From assembly GCF_025950085.1 (NCBI RefSeq), contig NZ_JAPDDS010000004.1, positions 248,001 to 312,000 on the forward strand: 64,000 nucleotides of DNA, in the 5' to 3' direction. Shown here piece by piece: positions 35,026-44,493 of the stretch. The notes below the pieces were generated by a model that was not told where the DNA came from, searched no databases, and saw only the letters and a list, made by a program, of their open reading frames with translations. The stretch is from Luteolibacter flavescens (GTDB lineage: Bacteria > Verrucomicrobiota > Verrucomicrobiia > Verrucomicrobiales > Akkermansiaceae). Both the position numbers and the translations under genes were made by a program. Each line of letters begins with the position of its first letter. Position 1 is the first letter of the stretch.

Positions 35026-35619
35026 ATGAAAACCACGTTCCGATTCGCACTCGTTGCGGCGGCTTTGAGCATTGTTCCTGCCGTTGCCACGGCTGAGGTC
35101 GATTGCCTGAATCTCGCTGCCTCCGTCAAAATTGCCGTCGCCGAAAAGCCGGCTGAGGTGCTCCAAATCGTCGAAAAAGAAGTTTCGGCAAATTCGAGCT
35201 GCGCCTGCGAGGTTGTGAAGGCAGCCATCGAAGCATCGAAGGCTGACGCCAAGGCTGTCGCTGCAATCGTCGAGACCGCCGCATCGGTGGCTCCTGACAA
35301 GATGCGCCTGGTTTCCCAGTGCGCCGTTGCCGTCGCTCCGGAAGCTCTCGCCGATGTGCAGTCCGTGCTCAGCCGCCTCGACCCGAATCGCGGTGAGTCC
35401 GGCTACAGCTCGAAGGGCACTGCCAAGGGCGCCAAGGACGTGGCTGTGAAGCCCGCTTGGAATCCTCTCGACTTCCCGGGCCAAGGCCCGGTCGGCCCGA
35501 CCCCGGGCGGCCCGCCTACCTTCAATCCCATCCCTCCCGGTCTTCCTCCTGGCATCCCGGGCGTGATCGACGGTCCGGATGGTTCCCCGATCGACCGTCC
35601 GATCAAGACTCTCAAGTAA
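35026..35619 (+). CDS. Exported Cys-containing protein with Pro/Gly-rich tail
   Basis: 197 aa from the ATG at 35026. A signal peptide (FRFALVAAALSIVPAVATA) precedes a helical, Ala/Val-rich domain with four Cys (VDCLNLAA, SSCACEVV, SQCAVAVA). The last 60 residues are a Pro/Gly tail (DFPGQGPVGPTPGGPPTFNP, IPPGLPPGIPGVI). It directly precedes the beta-barrel and the EPS genes, so a periplasmic or surface part of the polysaccharide export apparatus is a reasonable inference. Codon use here and in the next gene is less GC-extreme, as expected for highly expressed genes. Confidence 0.75.
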   Translation: MKTTFRFALVAAALSIVPAVATAEVDCLNLAASVKIAVAEKPAEVLQIVEKEVSANSSCACEVVKAAIEASKADAKAVAAIVETAASVAPDKMRLVSQCAVAVAPEALADVQSVLSRLDPNRGESGYSSKGTAKGAKDVAVKPAWNPLDFPGQGPVGPTPGGPPTFNPIPPGLPPGIPGVIDGPDGSPIDRPIKTLK

Positions 35620-35676
35620 CGCAACTCGCGGACTTTTTCAGAGTTTCTTAAATTTTTCCCTGCAGCTTCTTCATAC

Positions 35677-36906
35677 ATGAAACGCAGCCTTTATTCCGCC
35701 TTTGCCGTCGCGTCCACTCTCGGCGCGGCCCAAGCAAGCCTTTACTACATTCCGGACGAGTCCCAGGATAGCATCCCGCTTACTTGGAGCGTCGGCCTCA
35801 ATTTCACGTGGGATGACAATGTCAATCCGACCTCTGCTATTGGTGAAGACGAGGCCATGAGCGTCAATCCGTTCGTCGGTCTGTCGTTCGTCTCGATCTC
35901 GCCACAGACCACTTGGGATGTGTATGCTCGCATCGGCGCGATCTACTACTTCGACGAGCCCGATGCCCTCGGTTCCGAGGACTTCTACACCCAGGCCCGC
36001 GTCGGCGTGAACCTGACGCACCGCGTCAGCGAGCGTCTTCGCTTCTCCAGCCGCAACTTCGTTTCCTACGAACTGGAGCCTGACTACTCCTACGGCTTCG
36101 CCACCACGCGCCAGAGCGGTGAGTATCTCTACTGGAGCACCGACAACTCCGTCGGTTTCCGCTGGACCGAGCGCCTTGCCACCTACACCGGTTTCACCCT
36201 CACTGGTCTTGACTACGATGAGGATGTCTCCAGCCAGGATCGCTTCACTTGGACGCTCTACAACCAGTTCCGTTACCAGCTTACGCCTCAGACGGTCCTG
36301 ACCGCGGAGTATCGCTACTCGCAGATGGACGGTGACGACCTCGCTTCCGACTCCGAAGAGCACTACCTGCTCGGTGGCGTTGAGCACCGTCTCAGCCCGA
36401 ACACGATCTTCATCGGTCGTGTGGGTGCCCAGTTCCGCGAGACCGATGGTCCTGCCGGTAGCGACAACACCAGCCCGTATGTCGAGGCAACGGTCCGCTC
36501 GAACGTGAACGAGCAATTCACCGTTCGTGGCTTCGCCCGCTACGGTATCGAAGGTTACGACACCGTTCGTGCCGTCGGTCTGGGCTTCTACGAATTCGGC
36601 GACCGCCAGACCTTCCGTCTCGGTATCTCCGGGGACTATGCTGTGTCGCAGGCTCTGAGCTTCTTTGGCGGCCTCGACTACATCCCGGCCTCCTTCGATG
36701 ACGGTCGCTTGGTCAGTGGTTTTGGTCCTGCCGGTGTGGGCAGCCTCGACGAAGATGTCTGGAACGCCTACGTGGGCGTCTCCTACAAGTTCACCGAGAT
36801 GCTCTACGGAACGCTGTCCTACAACTACACCGACACCGATTCCGACTTCGCGAATCAGAGCTACGACCGCAACCGCGTGAGCGTTGGTGTTCGTGCCGAG
36901 TTCTGA
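35677..36906 (+). CDS. Outer-membrane beta-barrel protein of the EPS locus
   Basis: 409 aa with signal peptide (LYSAFAVASTLGAAQAS). The rest alternates polar and aromatic residues as in a large porin-like barrel (WSVGLNFTWDDNVNP, RFSSRNFVSYELEPDYSYGF, LYGTLSYNYTDTDSDFANQ) and ends in VSVGVRAEF, a C-terminal Phe signature. Related barrels accompany exosortase/EPS loci. A strong terminator follows, so it forms a unit with the upstream secreted protein, apart from the kinase gene. Confidence 0.85.
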   Translation: MKRSLYSAFAVASTLGAAQASLYYIPDESQDSIPLTWSVGLNFTWDDNVNPTSAIGEDEAMSVNPFVGLSFVSISPQTTWDVYARIGAIYYFDEPDALGSEDFYTQARVGVNLTHRVSERLRFSSRNFVSYELEPDYSYGFATTRQSGEYLYWSTDNSVGFRWTERLATYTGFTLTGLDYDEDVSSQDRFTWTLYNQFRYQLTPQTVLTAEYRYSQMDGDDLASDSEEHYLLGGVEHRLSPNTIFIGRVGAQFRETDGPAGSDNTSPYVEATVRSNVNEQFTVRGFARYGIEGYDTVRAVGLGFYEFGDRQTFRLGISGDYAVSQALSFFGGLDYIPASFDDGRLVSGFGPAGVGSLDEDVWNAYVGVSYKFTEMLYGTLSYNYTDTDSDFANQSYDRNRVSVGVRAEF

Positions 36907-36965
36907 TCTTGGCGTCTTCTAGGGAAACACTCTCCAACAAAGACAAGGATCACTTCTAGTTATCG

Positions 36966-37000
36966 AACTCCCGCAATGGCCAACCATTGCGGGAGTTTTT
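36966..37000 (+). terminator. Strong rho-independent terminator
   Basis: AACTCCCGCAATGG, four-base loop, CCATTGCGGGAGTT and then TTTCG: a 14-bp perfect stem with T run 60 bases after the barrel gene. The autokinase gene at 37053 therefore needs its own promoter in the remaining 50 bases or depends on readthrough. Confidence 0.92.
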
Positions 37001-37052
37001 CGTTTGAATAGGGAGCGATCACCATCAATAAACCATTCAGCAATCGTTCGAA

Positions 37053-39236
37053 ATGAACCAATCTACCAATTCATCATCGGAGGCATCCCTCCATGCCATT
37101 GACTATTGGCAGGTCGTCAAGAACCGCTATGGGGTCATCCTACTGACCTTCTTGTTGGTCTTCATGACGGCTCTGGTCATCACCTACGTGATGCCCAAAA
37201 GGTATCAGAGCACCGCAGTGGTGGAAGTGAAGCCGAAGGGCATGGGCACCGTGGTGCTCCGTGGCATGGGCGATGACCTCGGTGGGCGCGAGTCGTCTTC
37301 CACGATGTTCTTCCCGACCCAGTTCCAGATCATCACGGCGCAGAAGACCCTGGATACCGCGATCGAGAATCTCGATCTGGTGAACCGCTGGGGTGCCGAC
37401 CAGGAGACCGTGCGTGGCATCCTCAAGGGAATCGTGAGTGCACAGGATATCCGCGGTACATCGCTGATCGAGATCCGCGTGCGATACAACGATCCGAAGG
37501 ACGCCCAGAAGATCGCCAAGGAAGTGGCCGAGGCTTACCGCTCGGGTCGTCTCAAGGAGCAAACCGATCGCTCCCAGCAGACGGTGGAGGAAATGCGGAA
37601 GGCCGTGACCGCCCAGCAGGACAAGGTCGAGGACAAGCGCAAGTTCCTCGCGCAGATCATCCGCAGCGAGCGCATCATCTACTCGGGTGACCAGAGCGTT
37701 TTCGGTGCATCGAAGGGCGTCAACAAGGCAGACGAGGCGGAGTCCGCCGCCCGTGCATATCTCGAGACCGAGCAGGAGAAGATCAAGCTTGAGAGCCAGA
37801 TCGAGACCCTGCTGAAGTATACCGGCCCGCAGCTCATGAACTATGCTTCGGGTCTCAGCCTTCCCGACAACATCATCCCCAGGCTGCTTCCCGAGTATCA
37901 GGAAGCGAAGCGCGAGTATGATGCGATGGCGAGCCAGGGACGTGGCGAGCGCCACCCGATGATGCTTTCCAATGCCAAGCGGATCGAGGGCATGGACAGG
38001 GATTTGATCGAGGCGGTTGCGAATCTCCGCGAGACCCTCAAGGCCCAGCTTGCCTTGGCCGAGGAGCAGTTGGTCCGCCTCAAGGTCCAGATGGATTCGA
38101 AGGAAGAGGACGCGCTCAGGGCGGGTATCGCCGCACAGAGCTTCGTGGACGCGAAGAACGAATTCGAGACCGCTCAGGAACTCCTGCAGGAGCTGAAGCT
38201 GAAGCTCGTCTCGGAGGAGATGCAGACCAAGATTGCCGAAGAGCCGATCGTGATGCGCGAGGAGCCGGTGGTTTCCAACGTGGCCGTGAGCCCGAATATC
38301 ACCCTGAACCTGGCCCTCGGCGCCGTGGTCGGCCTGGTCTTCGGCGTGGGTGTCGCCTTCTTCCTCGAATATCTCGATACCTCGGTGAAGTCGCTCGAGG
38401 ACGTGGAGCGCTACTTGCAAGTGCCAGTGCTCGCCGTGATCCCGAAGGACGTGGGCGTGCTTTACAAGCAGAGCGGCATGAGCCCGGATGCGGAGGCCTA
38501 CCGTATTTTGCGAACGAACATCGAGTTCAACCGCAAGAACCCGGAAGACAATGCGATCACCGTCGTTTCCGGTGGTGCCGGTGAAGGCAAATCGACCACG
38601 CTGGTCAATCTCGCCTACATCTGCGCGCAGGGCGGCTACACCACCCTGATGATCGATGCCGACCTCCGTCGCCCGCGTCTTCACACCTTCTTCGACATCA
38701 ACAACTCCGTCGGTCTGACCAACTACCTGACCACGGAACTGATGCTGGAAGACGTGATTCTCCAGACCCCGGTGGACAACCTCTACTTCATGCCATCCGG
38801 CATCCTGCCTGCGGACGCCGCCGGCATCCTGAACAGCCGCCGCATGTCCGAGCTGATCCAGGACGTGAAGCAGCGCTTCGACCTGGTGCTGGTGGACTCC
38901 CCGCCAATCCTCGGCGTCAGCGATGCTTCCGTGCTCGCGAGCGAAGTGGACCTGACCATGATCGTCGTCCAGCACCGCAAGCTCCCCCGCAACATGCTGA
39001 TGCGCGTGAAGCAGGCCGTGGAAAACGTGGGCGGCCACGTCATCGGCGTGGTGCTGAACAACGTGGATGTCCGCAGCGACAGCCAGTATCAGTACTACAC
39101 CAGCTACTACACTTACTACGCCCCGGCGGAGTCCCAGCCGATGCCTGCACCTGCCAAGGGTGGCTCACAAGCACCGGCACCCCGCCAGCCGTCCCGCGGA
39201 AGTTCCTCGGACGATTCCAAGCAAGACCTGTATTAA
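37053..39236 (+). CDS. Polysaccharide co-polymerase / tyrosine autokinase (Wzc-like)
   Basis: 727 aa. The N-terminal Wzz domain begins with a membrane helix (YGVILLTFLLVFMTALVITYV) and has long coiled coils at about 160-400; a second helix lies at about 415-440 (LALGAVVGLVFGVGVAFFLE). The cytoplasmic BY-kinase part has Walker A GGAGEGKSTTLVN near 508, Walker A' LMIDADLRRPR near 533 and Walker B DLVLVDSPP near 611. The tail is Tyr-rich (YQYYTSYYTYYAP), the autophosphorylation cluster. It controls chain length and export of exopolysaccharide together with the Wza-like protein encoded 16 bases downstream. Confidence 0.95.
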   Translation: MNQSTNSSSEASLHAIDYWQVVKNRYGVILLTFLLVFMTALVITYVMPKRYQSTAVVEVKPKGMGTVVLRGMGDDLGGRESSSTMFFPTQFQIITAQKTLDTAIENLDLVNRWGADQETVRGILKGIVSAQDIRGTSLIEIRVRYNDPKDAQKIAKEVAEAYRSGRLKEQTDRSQQTVEEMRKAVTAQQDKVEDKRKFLAQIIRSERIIYSGDQSVFGASKGVNKADEAESAARAYLETEQEKIKLESQIETLLKYTGPQLMNYASGLSLPDNIIPRLLPEYQEAKREYDAMASQGRGERHPMMLSNAKRIEGMDRDLIEAVANLRETLKAQLALAEEQLVRLKVQMDSKEEDALRAGIAAQSFVDAKNEFETAQELLQELKLKLVSEEMQTKIAEEPIVMREEPVVSNVAVSPNITLNLALGAVVGLVFGVGVAFFLEYLDTSVKSLEDVERYLQVPVLAVIPKDVGVLYKQSGMSPDAEAYRILRTNIEFNRKNPEDNAITVVSGGAGEGKSTTLVNLAYICAQGGYTTLMIDADLRRPRLHTFFDINNSVGLTNYLTTELMLEDVILQTPVDNLYFMPSGILPADAAGILNSRRMSELIQDVKQRFDLVLVDSPPILGVSDASVLASEVDLTMIVVQHRKLPRNMLMRVKQAVENVGGHVIGVVLNNVDVRSDSQYQYYTSYYTYYAPAESQPMPAPAKGGSQAPAPRQPSRGSSSDDSKQDLY

Positions 39237-39252
39237 GACCTTTGTTGACACC

Positions 39253-39846
39253 ATGAACCATCAATCGAAAATGGGTTTTATGAAGCGACTCTTCCTTTTG
39301 CTCGCCTTCCTGTTCGCCTCGATGCCGGGCCTCTTCGCCCAGAATACCATCAGTGCCGGCCGCGCGATCCAGATCCACATCAAGGGCGTCCCGTCCGAGG
39401 ACTCCACCCTCATCAGCGGGACCTACACCGTCTCCGACGGTGGCACCATCCGGATGCCGCTGCTGACCTCGACGATCCGTGCCGCAGGGCTCAGCGCCAG
39501 CTCGCTTGGCCAGAGCATCGAGGCTGCCTACCGTGCAGAGAAGATCTTCACCACTCCCGCGGTGAACGTCGTGTCGAACTCCGAGCAGGACCTTGAAGAG
39601 ATCCTCGTCACCGTCGGTGGCCAGGTCCAGAGCCCCGGCCCGGTGAAATACTATCGCGGCATGACGATCTGGGAAGCGGTGCAGTCCGCCAAGGGCCCGA
39701 CGATGTTCGGTGCCATGGGCCGCGTGAAACTGACCCGCGGCAAACAGGTCAAGGAATACGATCTGCGCAAGCCCGAGCACATGAATATCAAGCTCGAGCC
39801 GAAGGATAACATCAACGTCCCGCAGAAGGGTCCGCTGGGGAACTGA
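39253..39846 (+). CDS. Polysaccharide export protein, Wza-like with SLBB domain
   Basis: 197 aa from the ATG at 39253. A signal peptide (LFLLLAFLFASMPGLFA) precedes the polysaccharide export domain (IHIKGVPSEDSTLISGTYTV, IRMPLLTSTIRAAGLSASSL) and one SLBB-like beta-grasp (VTVGGQVQSPGPVKYYRGMT, IWEAVQSAKGPT). It is much shorter than E. coli Wza (379 aa) and lacks the C-terminal outer-membrane helix region and a lipobox Cys, so it may work with the nearby beta-barrel as outer-membrane partner. Confidence 0.88.
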   Translation: MNHQSKMGFMKRLFLLLAFLFASMPGLFAQNTISAGRAIQIHIKGVPSEDSTLISGTYTVSDGGTIRMPLLTSTIRAAGLSASSLGQSIEAAYRAEKIFTTPAVNVVSNSEQDLEEILVTVGGQVQSPGPVKYYRGMTIWEAVQSAKGPTMFGAMGRVKLTRGKQVKEYDLRKPEHMNIKLEPKDNINVPQKGPLGN

Positions 39847-39871
39847 TTTCCAGTCCCTGAGCCGAAGCGCC

Positions 39872-40621
39872 ATGCGCCCGGTCCACATCATTCGTTTGGC
39901 CTTCGCCGGAAGCATCGCATGGATGCTTCCGGCGTCGGTTTTTGGTGAGGATGGCTTCCCTGCCGCGGCGCTGGAGCTGCTGGACAGCGAGGAATTCAAG
40001 GACCGCGTCCAGGGCGAGCAGGAACTGGTCGGATGGGCGCAGGGGAAGGGCGAGGCGGCGCTGAAACGCCTGATCGCCGAGACTGATGCCGCGACGGAGC
40101 CCGAGGTGCGGCTGAGGCTGCGCGACGTGCTGAAGGAGGTGGTGATCTCCACGCATCTCCTGAAGGAGGGCCAGGGCTACGTGGGCATCCAGATGAATGA
40201 GATAAATGTCGCGCCGCCCGGAAAGGACGAGCAGCGCGGCGGCATCTGGGTCACGTGGATCCACCCGGAGACCCCGGCGATGAAGGCCGGCCTGCAGGTC
40301 AATGATGTCATCATCGGCCTGAATGACATCAAGTGGCCGGCCGGGATCGGTGCCCGAGAGAGTTTTGCCACCGAGATCCGCCGGCTGAAGCTGGGAGACA
40401 AGGTGAAGTTGGAGGTGATCCGCGGGGAAGGCGTGCAGGAGATCGAGATGACCCTTGCCGCCCGTCCCCTGAGTGCGGAGCCGCTCGCCCGCCTCGCCCT
40501 CATGCGCGGAGGCATGGAAAAGGTGACCCCGGAGGAGGTCGCCAGGCTTGAGAGGGAGGCGCGCGATGCTTTCTTCCATCAATGGCAGGCGGCCCGCCGT
40601 GCCGGGGCGACAAAACCGTGA
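39872..40621 (+). CDS. Exported PDZ-domain protein
   Basis: 249 aa with signal peptide (IIRLAFAGSIAWMLPASVFG). The first half is a helical HEAT-like stretch (LLDSEEFKDRVQGEQELVGW). Residues about 100-195 form a PDZ domain (GYVGIQMNEINV, GIWVTWIHPETPAMKAGLQV, NDVIIGLNDIKW). No protease domain is attached. The next gene is an S41 protease with its own PDZ, so it may be an adaptor or competitor for substrates; this is inference from order. Confidence 0.85.
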   Translation: MRPVHIIRLAFAGSIAWMLPASVFGEDGFPAAALELLDSEEFKDRVQGEQELVGWAQGKGEAALKRLIAETDAATEPEVRLRLRDVLKEVVISTHLLKEGQGYVGIQMNEINVAPPGKDEQRGGIWVTWIHPETPAMKAGLQVNDVIIGLNDIKWPAGIGARESFATEIRRLKLGDKVKLEVIRGEGVQEIEMTLAARPLSAEPLARLALMRGGMEKVTPEEVARLEREARDAFFHQWQAARRAGATKP

Positions 40622-40709
40622 GGTTCTTTCCATCGCTTTTTAAAAAATCGACATTTCGCCCCTTCGTGCGACGCTCTCTCACTTGTTCAGCCCAGAATTG
40701 GTTCTCTCC

Positions 40710-42950
40710 ATGAGCATTTCCCGTATTCGCAGAGCCGCCATGGCGGCAGTCGCCGCCGCCACCACGCTCACCGCTTGCGCGCAGCAGGCGAATTTCGACG
40801 AGGTCGGGCGCCAGATGGCGATCATGCTGCAAAACAGCCACTTCGCCCGGTTGCCTTTCAATAACCTGAGCCAGCGCTTCCTGGACGATTTCATCGCGGA
40901 CCTGGACTCGGGCAAGAGCTACTTCACGCAGTCCGACATCGACCGCTTCAACAAGCAGTATGGCAAGGACATCTCCGCCATGTTGCTCCAGGAGAACAGC
41001 ATGGTCGCCGCGCGTGATATCTACGACACCTTCAAGCAGCGCGTGGAAGCGCGCGTCGCCGAGACGAACCGCCTGCTGAAGGAGAATAACTTCGACTTCG
41101 CCAAGGAAGAGAGCATCGAGCGCAGCCGCAAGGGAGCCGCCTGGCCGAAGGACGAGGCGGAGGCCATGGAAAACTGGCGCAAGCAGATCAAGGAGGCCGT
41201 GCTCTCCGAGACCCTCCGCCGCGACATGATCGCCCAGATGGCGGAGAAGCAGGGCAAGCCGAATCCGGTCAAGAACGACAAGGATCCGAAGGAAAAGATC
41301 GCCCTGCGCTACGAGCGCTTCCTCCACAGCGTGGTGAAGGACGTGGACGACGAGGACGTGGCCGCCATGTTCCTCAGCTCGGTCGCGCGGTCCTTCGACC
41401 CGCACACCGACTACATGAGCACCCGCGAGATGGATCGCTTCCGCGATGGCATGCGGAACGAGCTCGTCGGCATCGGCGCCCTGCTGCAGGGCGAGGAAGA
41501 CGGCGCGACGAAGATCATGGGCATCGTGGTCGGCGGCCCCGCCGACAAGCACGGCGTGCTGAAGCTGAATGACCGCGTGGTGGCCGTGGACCCGGATGCG
41601 GATGGCCCCCGCGAGATGGTGGACATCATGTTCATGAAGATCGACAAGGTGGTCGATCTGATCCGCGGCCAGAAGGGCACGCCGGTGCAGATGAAGGTGG
41701 AGCCCGCGGGCGGAGCGCCCGGCGAGACCGTCCTCATCAGCATCGTCCGCGACATGGTGGAGCTGAAGGACGAGCAGGCCAGCGCCGAGATCATCGACAT
41801 GAAGTCCTCCGATGGCGAGAAGACCCGCCTCGGCGTGATCACGCTGCCTTCCTTCTACGCCGACTTTGACGAGGGCAAGACCCGCTGCTCCGTGGACGTG
41901 GAGCGCCTGCTGGAGCGCCTGAAGGAAGAGAATATCGACGGCCTCGTGCTCGACCTCCGCAACAACGGCGGCGGTGCGCTGGAGGAAGTCCGCCGCATGA
42001 CCGGCTTCTTCACCCGCCGCGGCCCCGTGGTGCAGGTCAAGAACACCTTCGGGGAAATCCAGGTGAAGGAGTCCGACGCGAAGGACCCGATCTATGACGG
42101 CCCGATGGTGGTGCTGACCGACAAGAGCAGCGCCTCCGCCAGCGAGATCCTCGCCGGTGCGCTGCAGGACAACAACCGCGCCGTCGTGGTGGGCGAGTCC
42201 TCGACCTTCGGCAAGGGCACCGTGCAGCAGCCGATGGACATCGGCCGCATGCTTCCCTTCTTCAAGGCCCGCAACAAGGCCGGCACCCTGAAGGTGACCA
42301 TCCAGAAATTCTACCGCCCGTCCGGCAACTCCACGCAGAACAAGGGCGTGGTGCCGAATGTGGTGCTGCCGAGCCTGACCGACGGGCTGGAAGTCGGCGA
42401 GGCCTACCTGGACCACCCGCTGGAGTATGACCGCATCCGCGTCGCTCCCGACTTCGCCCCGCTGAAGAAGGAAGACCTCTTCCTGCCCCGCCTGATGGAG
42501 CTCAGCACCGAGCGTGTGAAGGCTTCGAAGGACTTCTCCTACGTCATCGAGGACGTGACGAAGACCAAGGCCCGCATCCGCGAGAATACCGTTTCCCTGA
42601 ACCTGGCCGAGCGTAAGAAAGAACTCGACGACATCGAGTCCCAGCAGCGCGACCGCAATGCCGAGCGCAAGACCCGCTTCGCCGAGGTGGAGAAGAAGGA
42701 CAAGGATGTCTTCACCTTCTTCAAGCTCACGCTCGATGATGTGGAAAAAGGTGGCGATCTCCGCCCCTTCGACCCGAGCAAGGAGAACGAGGAAAACATG
42801 CGCCGTGCGAAGGACGAAGTCGCCGAGCTGGATGACACGCCGAAGTGGCCGAGCGGACTGGATCCCTACAAGCGCGAAGGCCTGTCGATCGTCGGCGACC
42901 TCGTGAAGATCACGCGTAATGCCCGGATGGCCGGGATGCTGGAGCGTTGA
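40710..42950 (+). CDS. C-terminal (tail-specific) processing protease, S41A, lipoprotein
   Basis: 746 aa from the ATG at 40710. A lipobox (LTACAQQ) predicts anchoring at a periplasmic membrane face. An N-terminal helical domain (LPFNNLSQRFLDDFIADLDS) is followed by PDZ (about 250-350) and the catalytic part with the Ser/Lys dyad in LTDKSSASASEILAGAL (Ser near 475) and STFGKGTVQ (Lys near 500). The C-terminal DUF3340-like helical region matches E. coli Prc, which cleaves exported proteins from their C-terminus. The stop overlaps the yggS start (TGATG). Confidence 0.95.
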   Translation: MSISRIRRAAMAAVAAATTLTACAQQANFDEVGRQMAIMLQNSHFARLPFNNLSQRFLDDFIADLDSGKSYFTQSDIDRFNKQYGKDISAMLLQENSMVAARDIYDTFKQRVEARVAETNRLLKENNFDFAKEESIERSRKGAAWPKDEAEAMENWRKQIKEAVLSETLRRDMIAQMAEKQGKPNPVKNDKDPKEKIALRYERFLHSVVKDVDDEDVAAMFLSSVARSFDPHTDYMSTREMDRFRDGMRNELVGIGALLQGEEDGATKIMGIVVGGPADKHGVLKLNDRVVAVDPDADGPREMVDIMFMKIDKVVDLIRGQKGTPVQMKVEPAGGAPGETVLISIVRDMVELKDEQASAEIIDMKSSDGEKTRLGVITLPSFYADFDEGKTRCSVDVERLLERLKEENIDGLVLDLRNNGGGALEEVRRMTGFFTRRGPVVQVKNTFGEIQVKESDAKDPIYDGPMVVLTDKSSASASEILAGALQDNNRAVVVGESSTFGKGTVQQPMDIGRMLPFFKARNKAGTLKVTIQKFYRPSGNSTQNKGVVPNVVLPSLTDGLEVGEAYLDHPLEYDRIRVAPDFAPLKKEDLFLPRLMELSTERVKASKDFSYVIEDVTKTKARIRENTVSLNLAERKKELDDIESQQRDRNAERKTRFAEVEKKDKDVFTFFKLTLDDVEKGGDLRPFDPSKENEENMRRAKDEVAELDDTPKWPSGLDPYKREGLSIVGDLVKITRNARMAGMLER

Positions 42951-43636
42951 TGGGCGAGTTGGCCGGACGCTTGGCCGCTTTGCGCGGACGCATTGATGAC
43001 GCTTGCCGTCGCGCCGGTCGTGAGACCGGCGAGGTGACGCTGCTCGCGGTGTCGAAGACTTTTCCCGCCGAGGCGGTGCAGGAGGCTCATGCAGCCGGCC
43101 AGCGCTGCTTCGGCGAGAGCCGCCAGCAGGAGGCCGCGCCGAAGATCGAGGCGCTGCCCGCGGACATCGAGTGGCATTTCATCGGCGGCCTCCAGCGGAA
43201 CAAGGCGCGGAAGGTGGTGACGGCATTCCCCGTCATCCACAGCGTGGATTCCCTGCGGCTCGCCGAGTATCTCGACCGCGTGGCGGGCGAGGAGGGCCGC
43301 CGACCGCGGATCTATCTGGAGGTGAATGTGGCGGGCGAGGAGAGCAAGGGCGGCTTTTCCCCGGAGGAGCTGCTGGCCTCCGCGCAGGAGTTGGCGGCTT
43401 TCCGCCACCTGCAGGTCGAGGGCCTGATGGCCATCCCGCCGGACGAGCAGTCGGAGGCGCGCCGCTGGTTTGCCGCCACGCGGGAGCTGCGGGATCGCCT
43501 TCGTGCGGAGTCCAGCTTGACCTTGCCCGGCCTGAGCATGGGAATGAGCGCGGATTTCGAGGACGCGGTGCTGGAGGGTTCCTCCATCGTGCGCGTCGGC
43601 TCCGCACTCTTCGGTTATCGTTCCTATCCTGCATGA
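42950..43636 (+). CDS. YggS-family pyridoxal-phosphate homeostasis protein
   Basis: 228 aa; the ATG at 42950 overlaps the preceding TGA. The PLP Lys lies in VTLLAVSKTFP, followed by FGESRQQEAAPKIEAL, WHFIGGLQRNKARKV and the C-terminal LSMGMSADFEDAVLEGSSIV, then RVGSALFG. Family members bind PLP without known enzyme activity and balance vitamin B6 and amino acid pools. Confidence 0.95.
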   Translation: MGELAGRLAALRGRIDDACRRAGRETGEVTLLAVSKTFPAEAVQEAHAAGQRCFGESRQQEAAPKIEALPADIEWHFIGGLQRNKARKVVTAFPVIHSVDSLRLAEYLDRVAGEEGRRPRIYLEVNVAGEESKGGFSPEELLASAQELAAFRHLQVEGLMAIPPDEQSEARRWFAATRELRDRLRAESSLTLPGLSMGMSADFEDAVLEGSSIVRVGSALFGYRSYPA

Positions 43637-43935
43637 GCCGCCTGCTGAATGTCCTGGTGATTGGCAATGAACTCGCCCTCGCCTTCGAGGATGGCGAGGA
43701 GCTTTACCTGCCGCTCGACATGCTGCGGCGCGCCTGCCCGTGTGCCGCGTGTCAGGGCGAGCCGGATGCGCTGGGGCGCGTGCTGCGGCCGGTCCAGCAG
43801 ATCGGCGCTCGCGGCTTCGAGCTGCGGAAGAGCGAGGTGATCGGCGGCTACGCGATCCAGCTCTTCTGGGCGGACGGTCACTCGACCGGGCTCTACACCT
43901 TCGACTACCTGCGCCGGCTCTCCTCGCTGCCGTGA
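43633..43935 (+). CDS. DUF971 domain protein
   Basis: 100 aa. The ATG overlaps the yggS stop (ATGA). The DUF971/GBBH-like N-terminal domain is complete: LALAFEDGEELYLPLDMLRR, ACPCAACQGE with three Cys near each other, then GGYAIQLFWADGHSTGLYTFDYLRRL. This small domain also occurs beside iron-sulfur assembly genes; a metal-binding role is likely but not proven. Confidence 0.9.
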   Translation: MSRLLNVLVIGNELALAFEDGEELYLPLDMLRRACPCAACQGEPDALGRVLRPVQQIGARGFELRKSEVIGGYAIQLFWADGHSTGLYTFDYLRRLSSLP

Positions 43936-44321
43936 GCGAAAATCCCTACGCCCCGCCGAGCGCAGGTGCCATGCCGACACAGGCAGAGGACCAGCGCCCG
44001 GCGCTGAGGGAGATCGTGGTGGCGTGGGAAAAGCTGCGGATCTGGTACAATGCCATCCTGCTCGTCCCGGGGCTGGCGGTGGTGGCGATGTGGACCGGTC
44101 AATACGGGATGCCGCTCCTTTTCGGCCTGGTCTCGGCGGTCGTGATCGCGATCGGGGCGAATATCTGCTTCCTGCTCGGCCCCGCGGCGGAGCTCTACCT
44201 TCGCGCGATCTTCCGGCAGGGCAGGCCGCTGGGGCGCGGTCGGGCGCTGCTCTTCTGGGCGGGGGTGGTGGTGTCGCTCGGTGTTTTCGTCGTGGCGACC
44301 TTCGAGGTCTGGCTGCTCTGA
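43932..44321 (+). CDS. Small integral membrane protein
   Basis: 129 aa from the GTG at 43932, which overlaps the previous stop (GTGA). About three or four membrane helices: AILLVPGLAVVAMWTG, LLFGLVSAVVIAIGANICFLLG and LLFWAGVVVSLGVFVVATFE. The start SENPYAPPSAG resembles a frequent N-terminal pattern (NPYxPP) of unassigned planctomycete/verrucomicrobial membrane proteins. Function unknown. Last gene of the protease-yggS group. Confidence 0.8.
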   Translation: MSENPYAPPSAGAMPTQAEDQRPALREIVVAWEKLRIWYNAILLVPGLAVVAMWTGQYGMPLLFGLVSAVVIAIGANICFLLGPAAELYLRAIFRQGRPLGRGRALLFWAGVVVSLGVFVVATFEVWLL

Positions 44322-44493
44322 AAGCGGACCGGGGATTTTTTTCGGGAAATTTCCAAGGAAGTGCGGTGAGGCCCGTCATGCACCGCGGCACCGGTGTCCC
44401 GGGGCTTCCGTTTTCCTCCCCCGCGATCCTATACTTCCGCCGCCGGTCCATCCCGGCGGCGGGGTTTATTTTCCTCTCCCAGCCTCCCTTCCG

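Noticed and set aside
37140-39038. 632-codon minus-strand frame over the tyrosine autokinase
   Set aside because: Shadow of the Wzc-like gene; composition rich in His/Leu/Val with no signal or domain.
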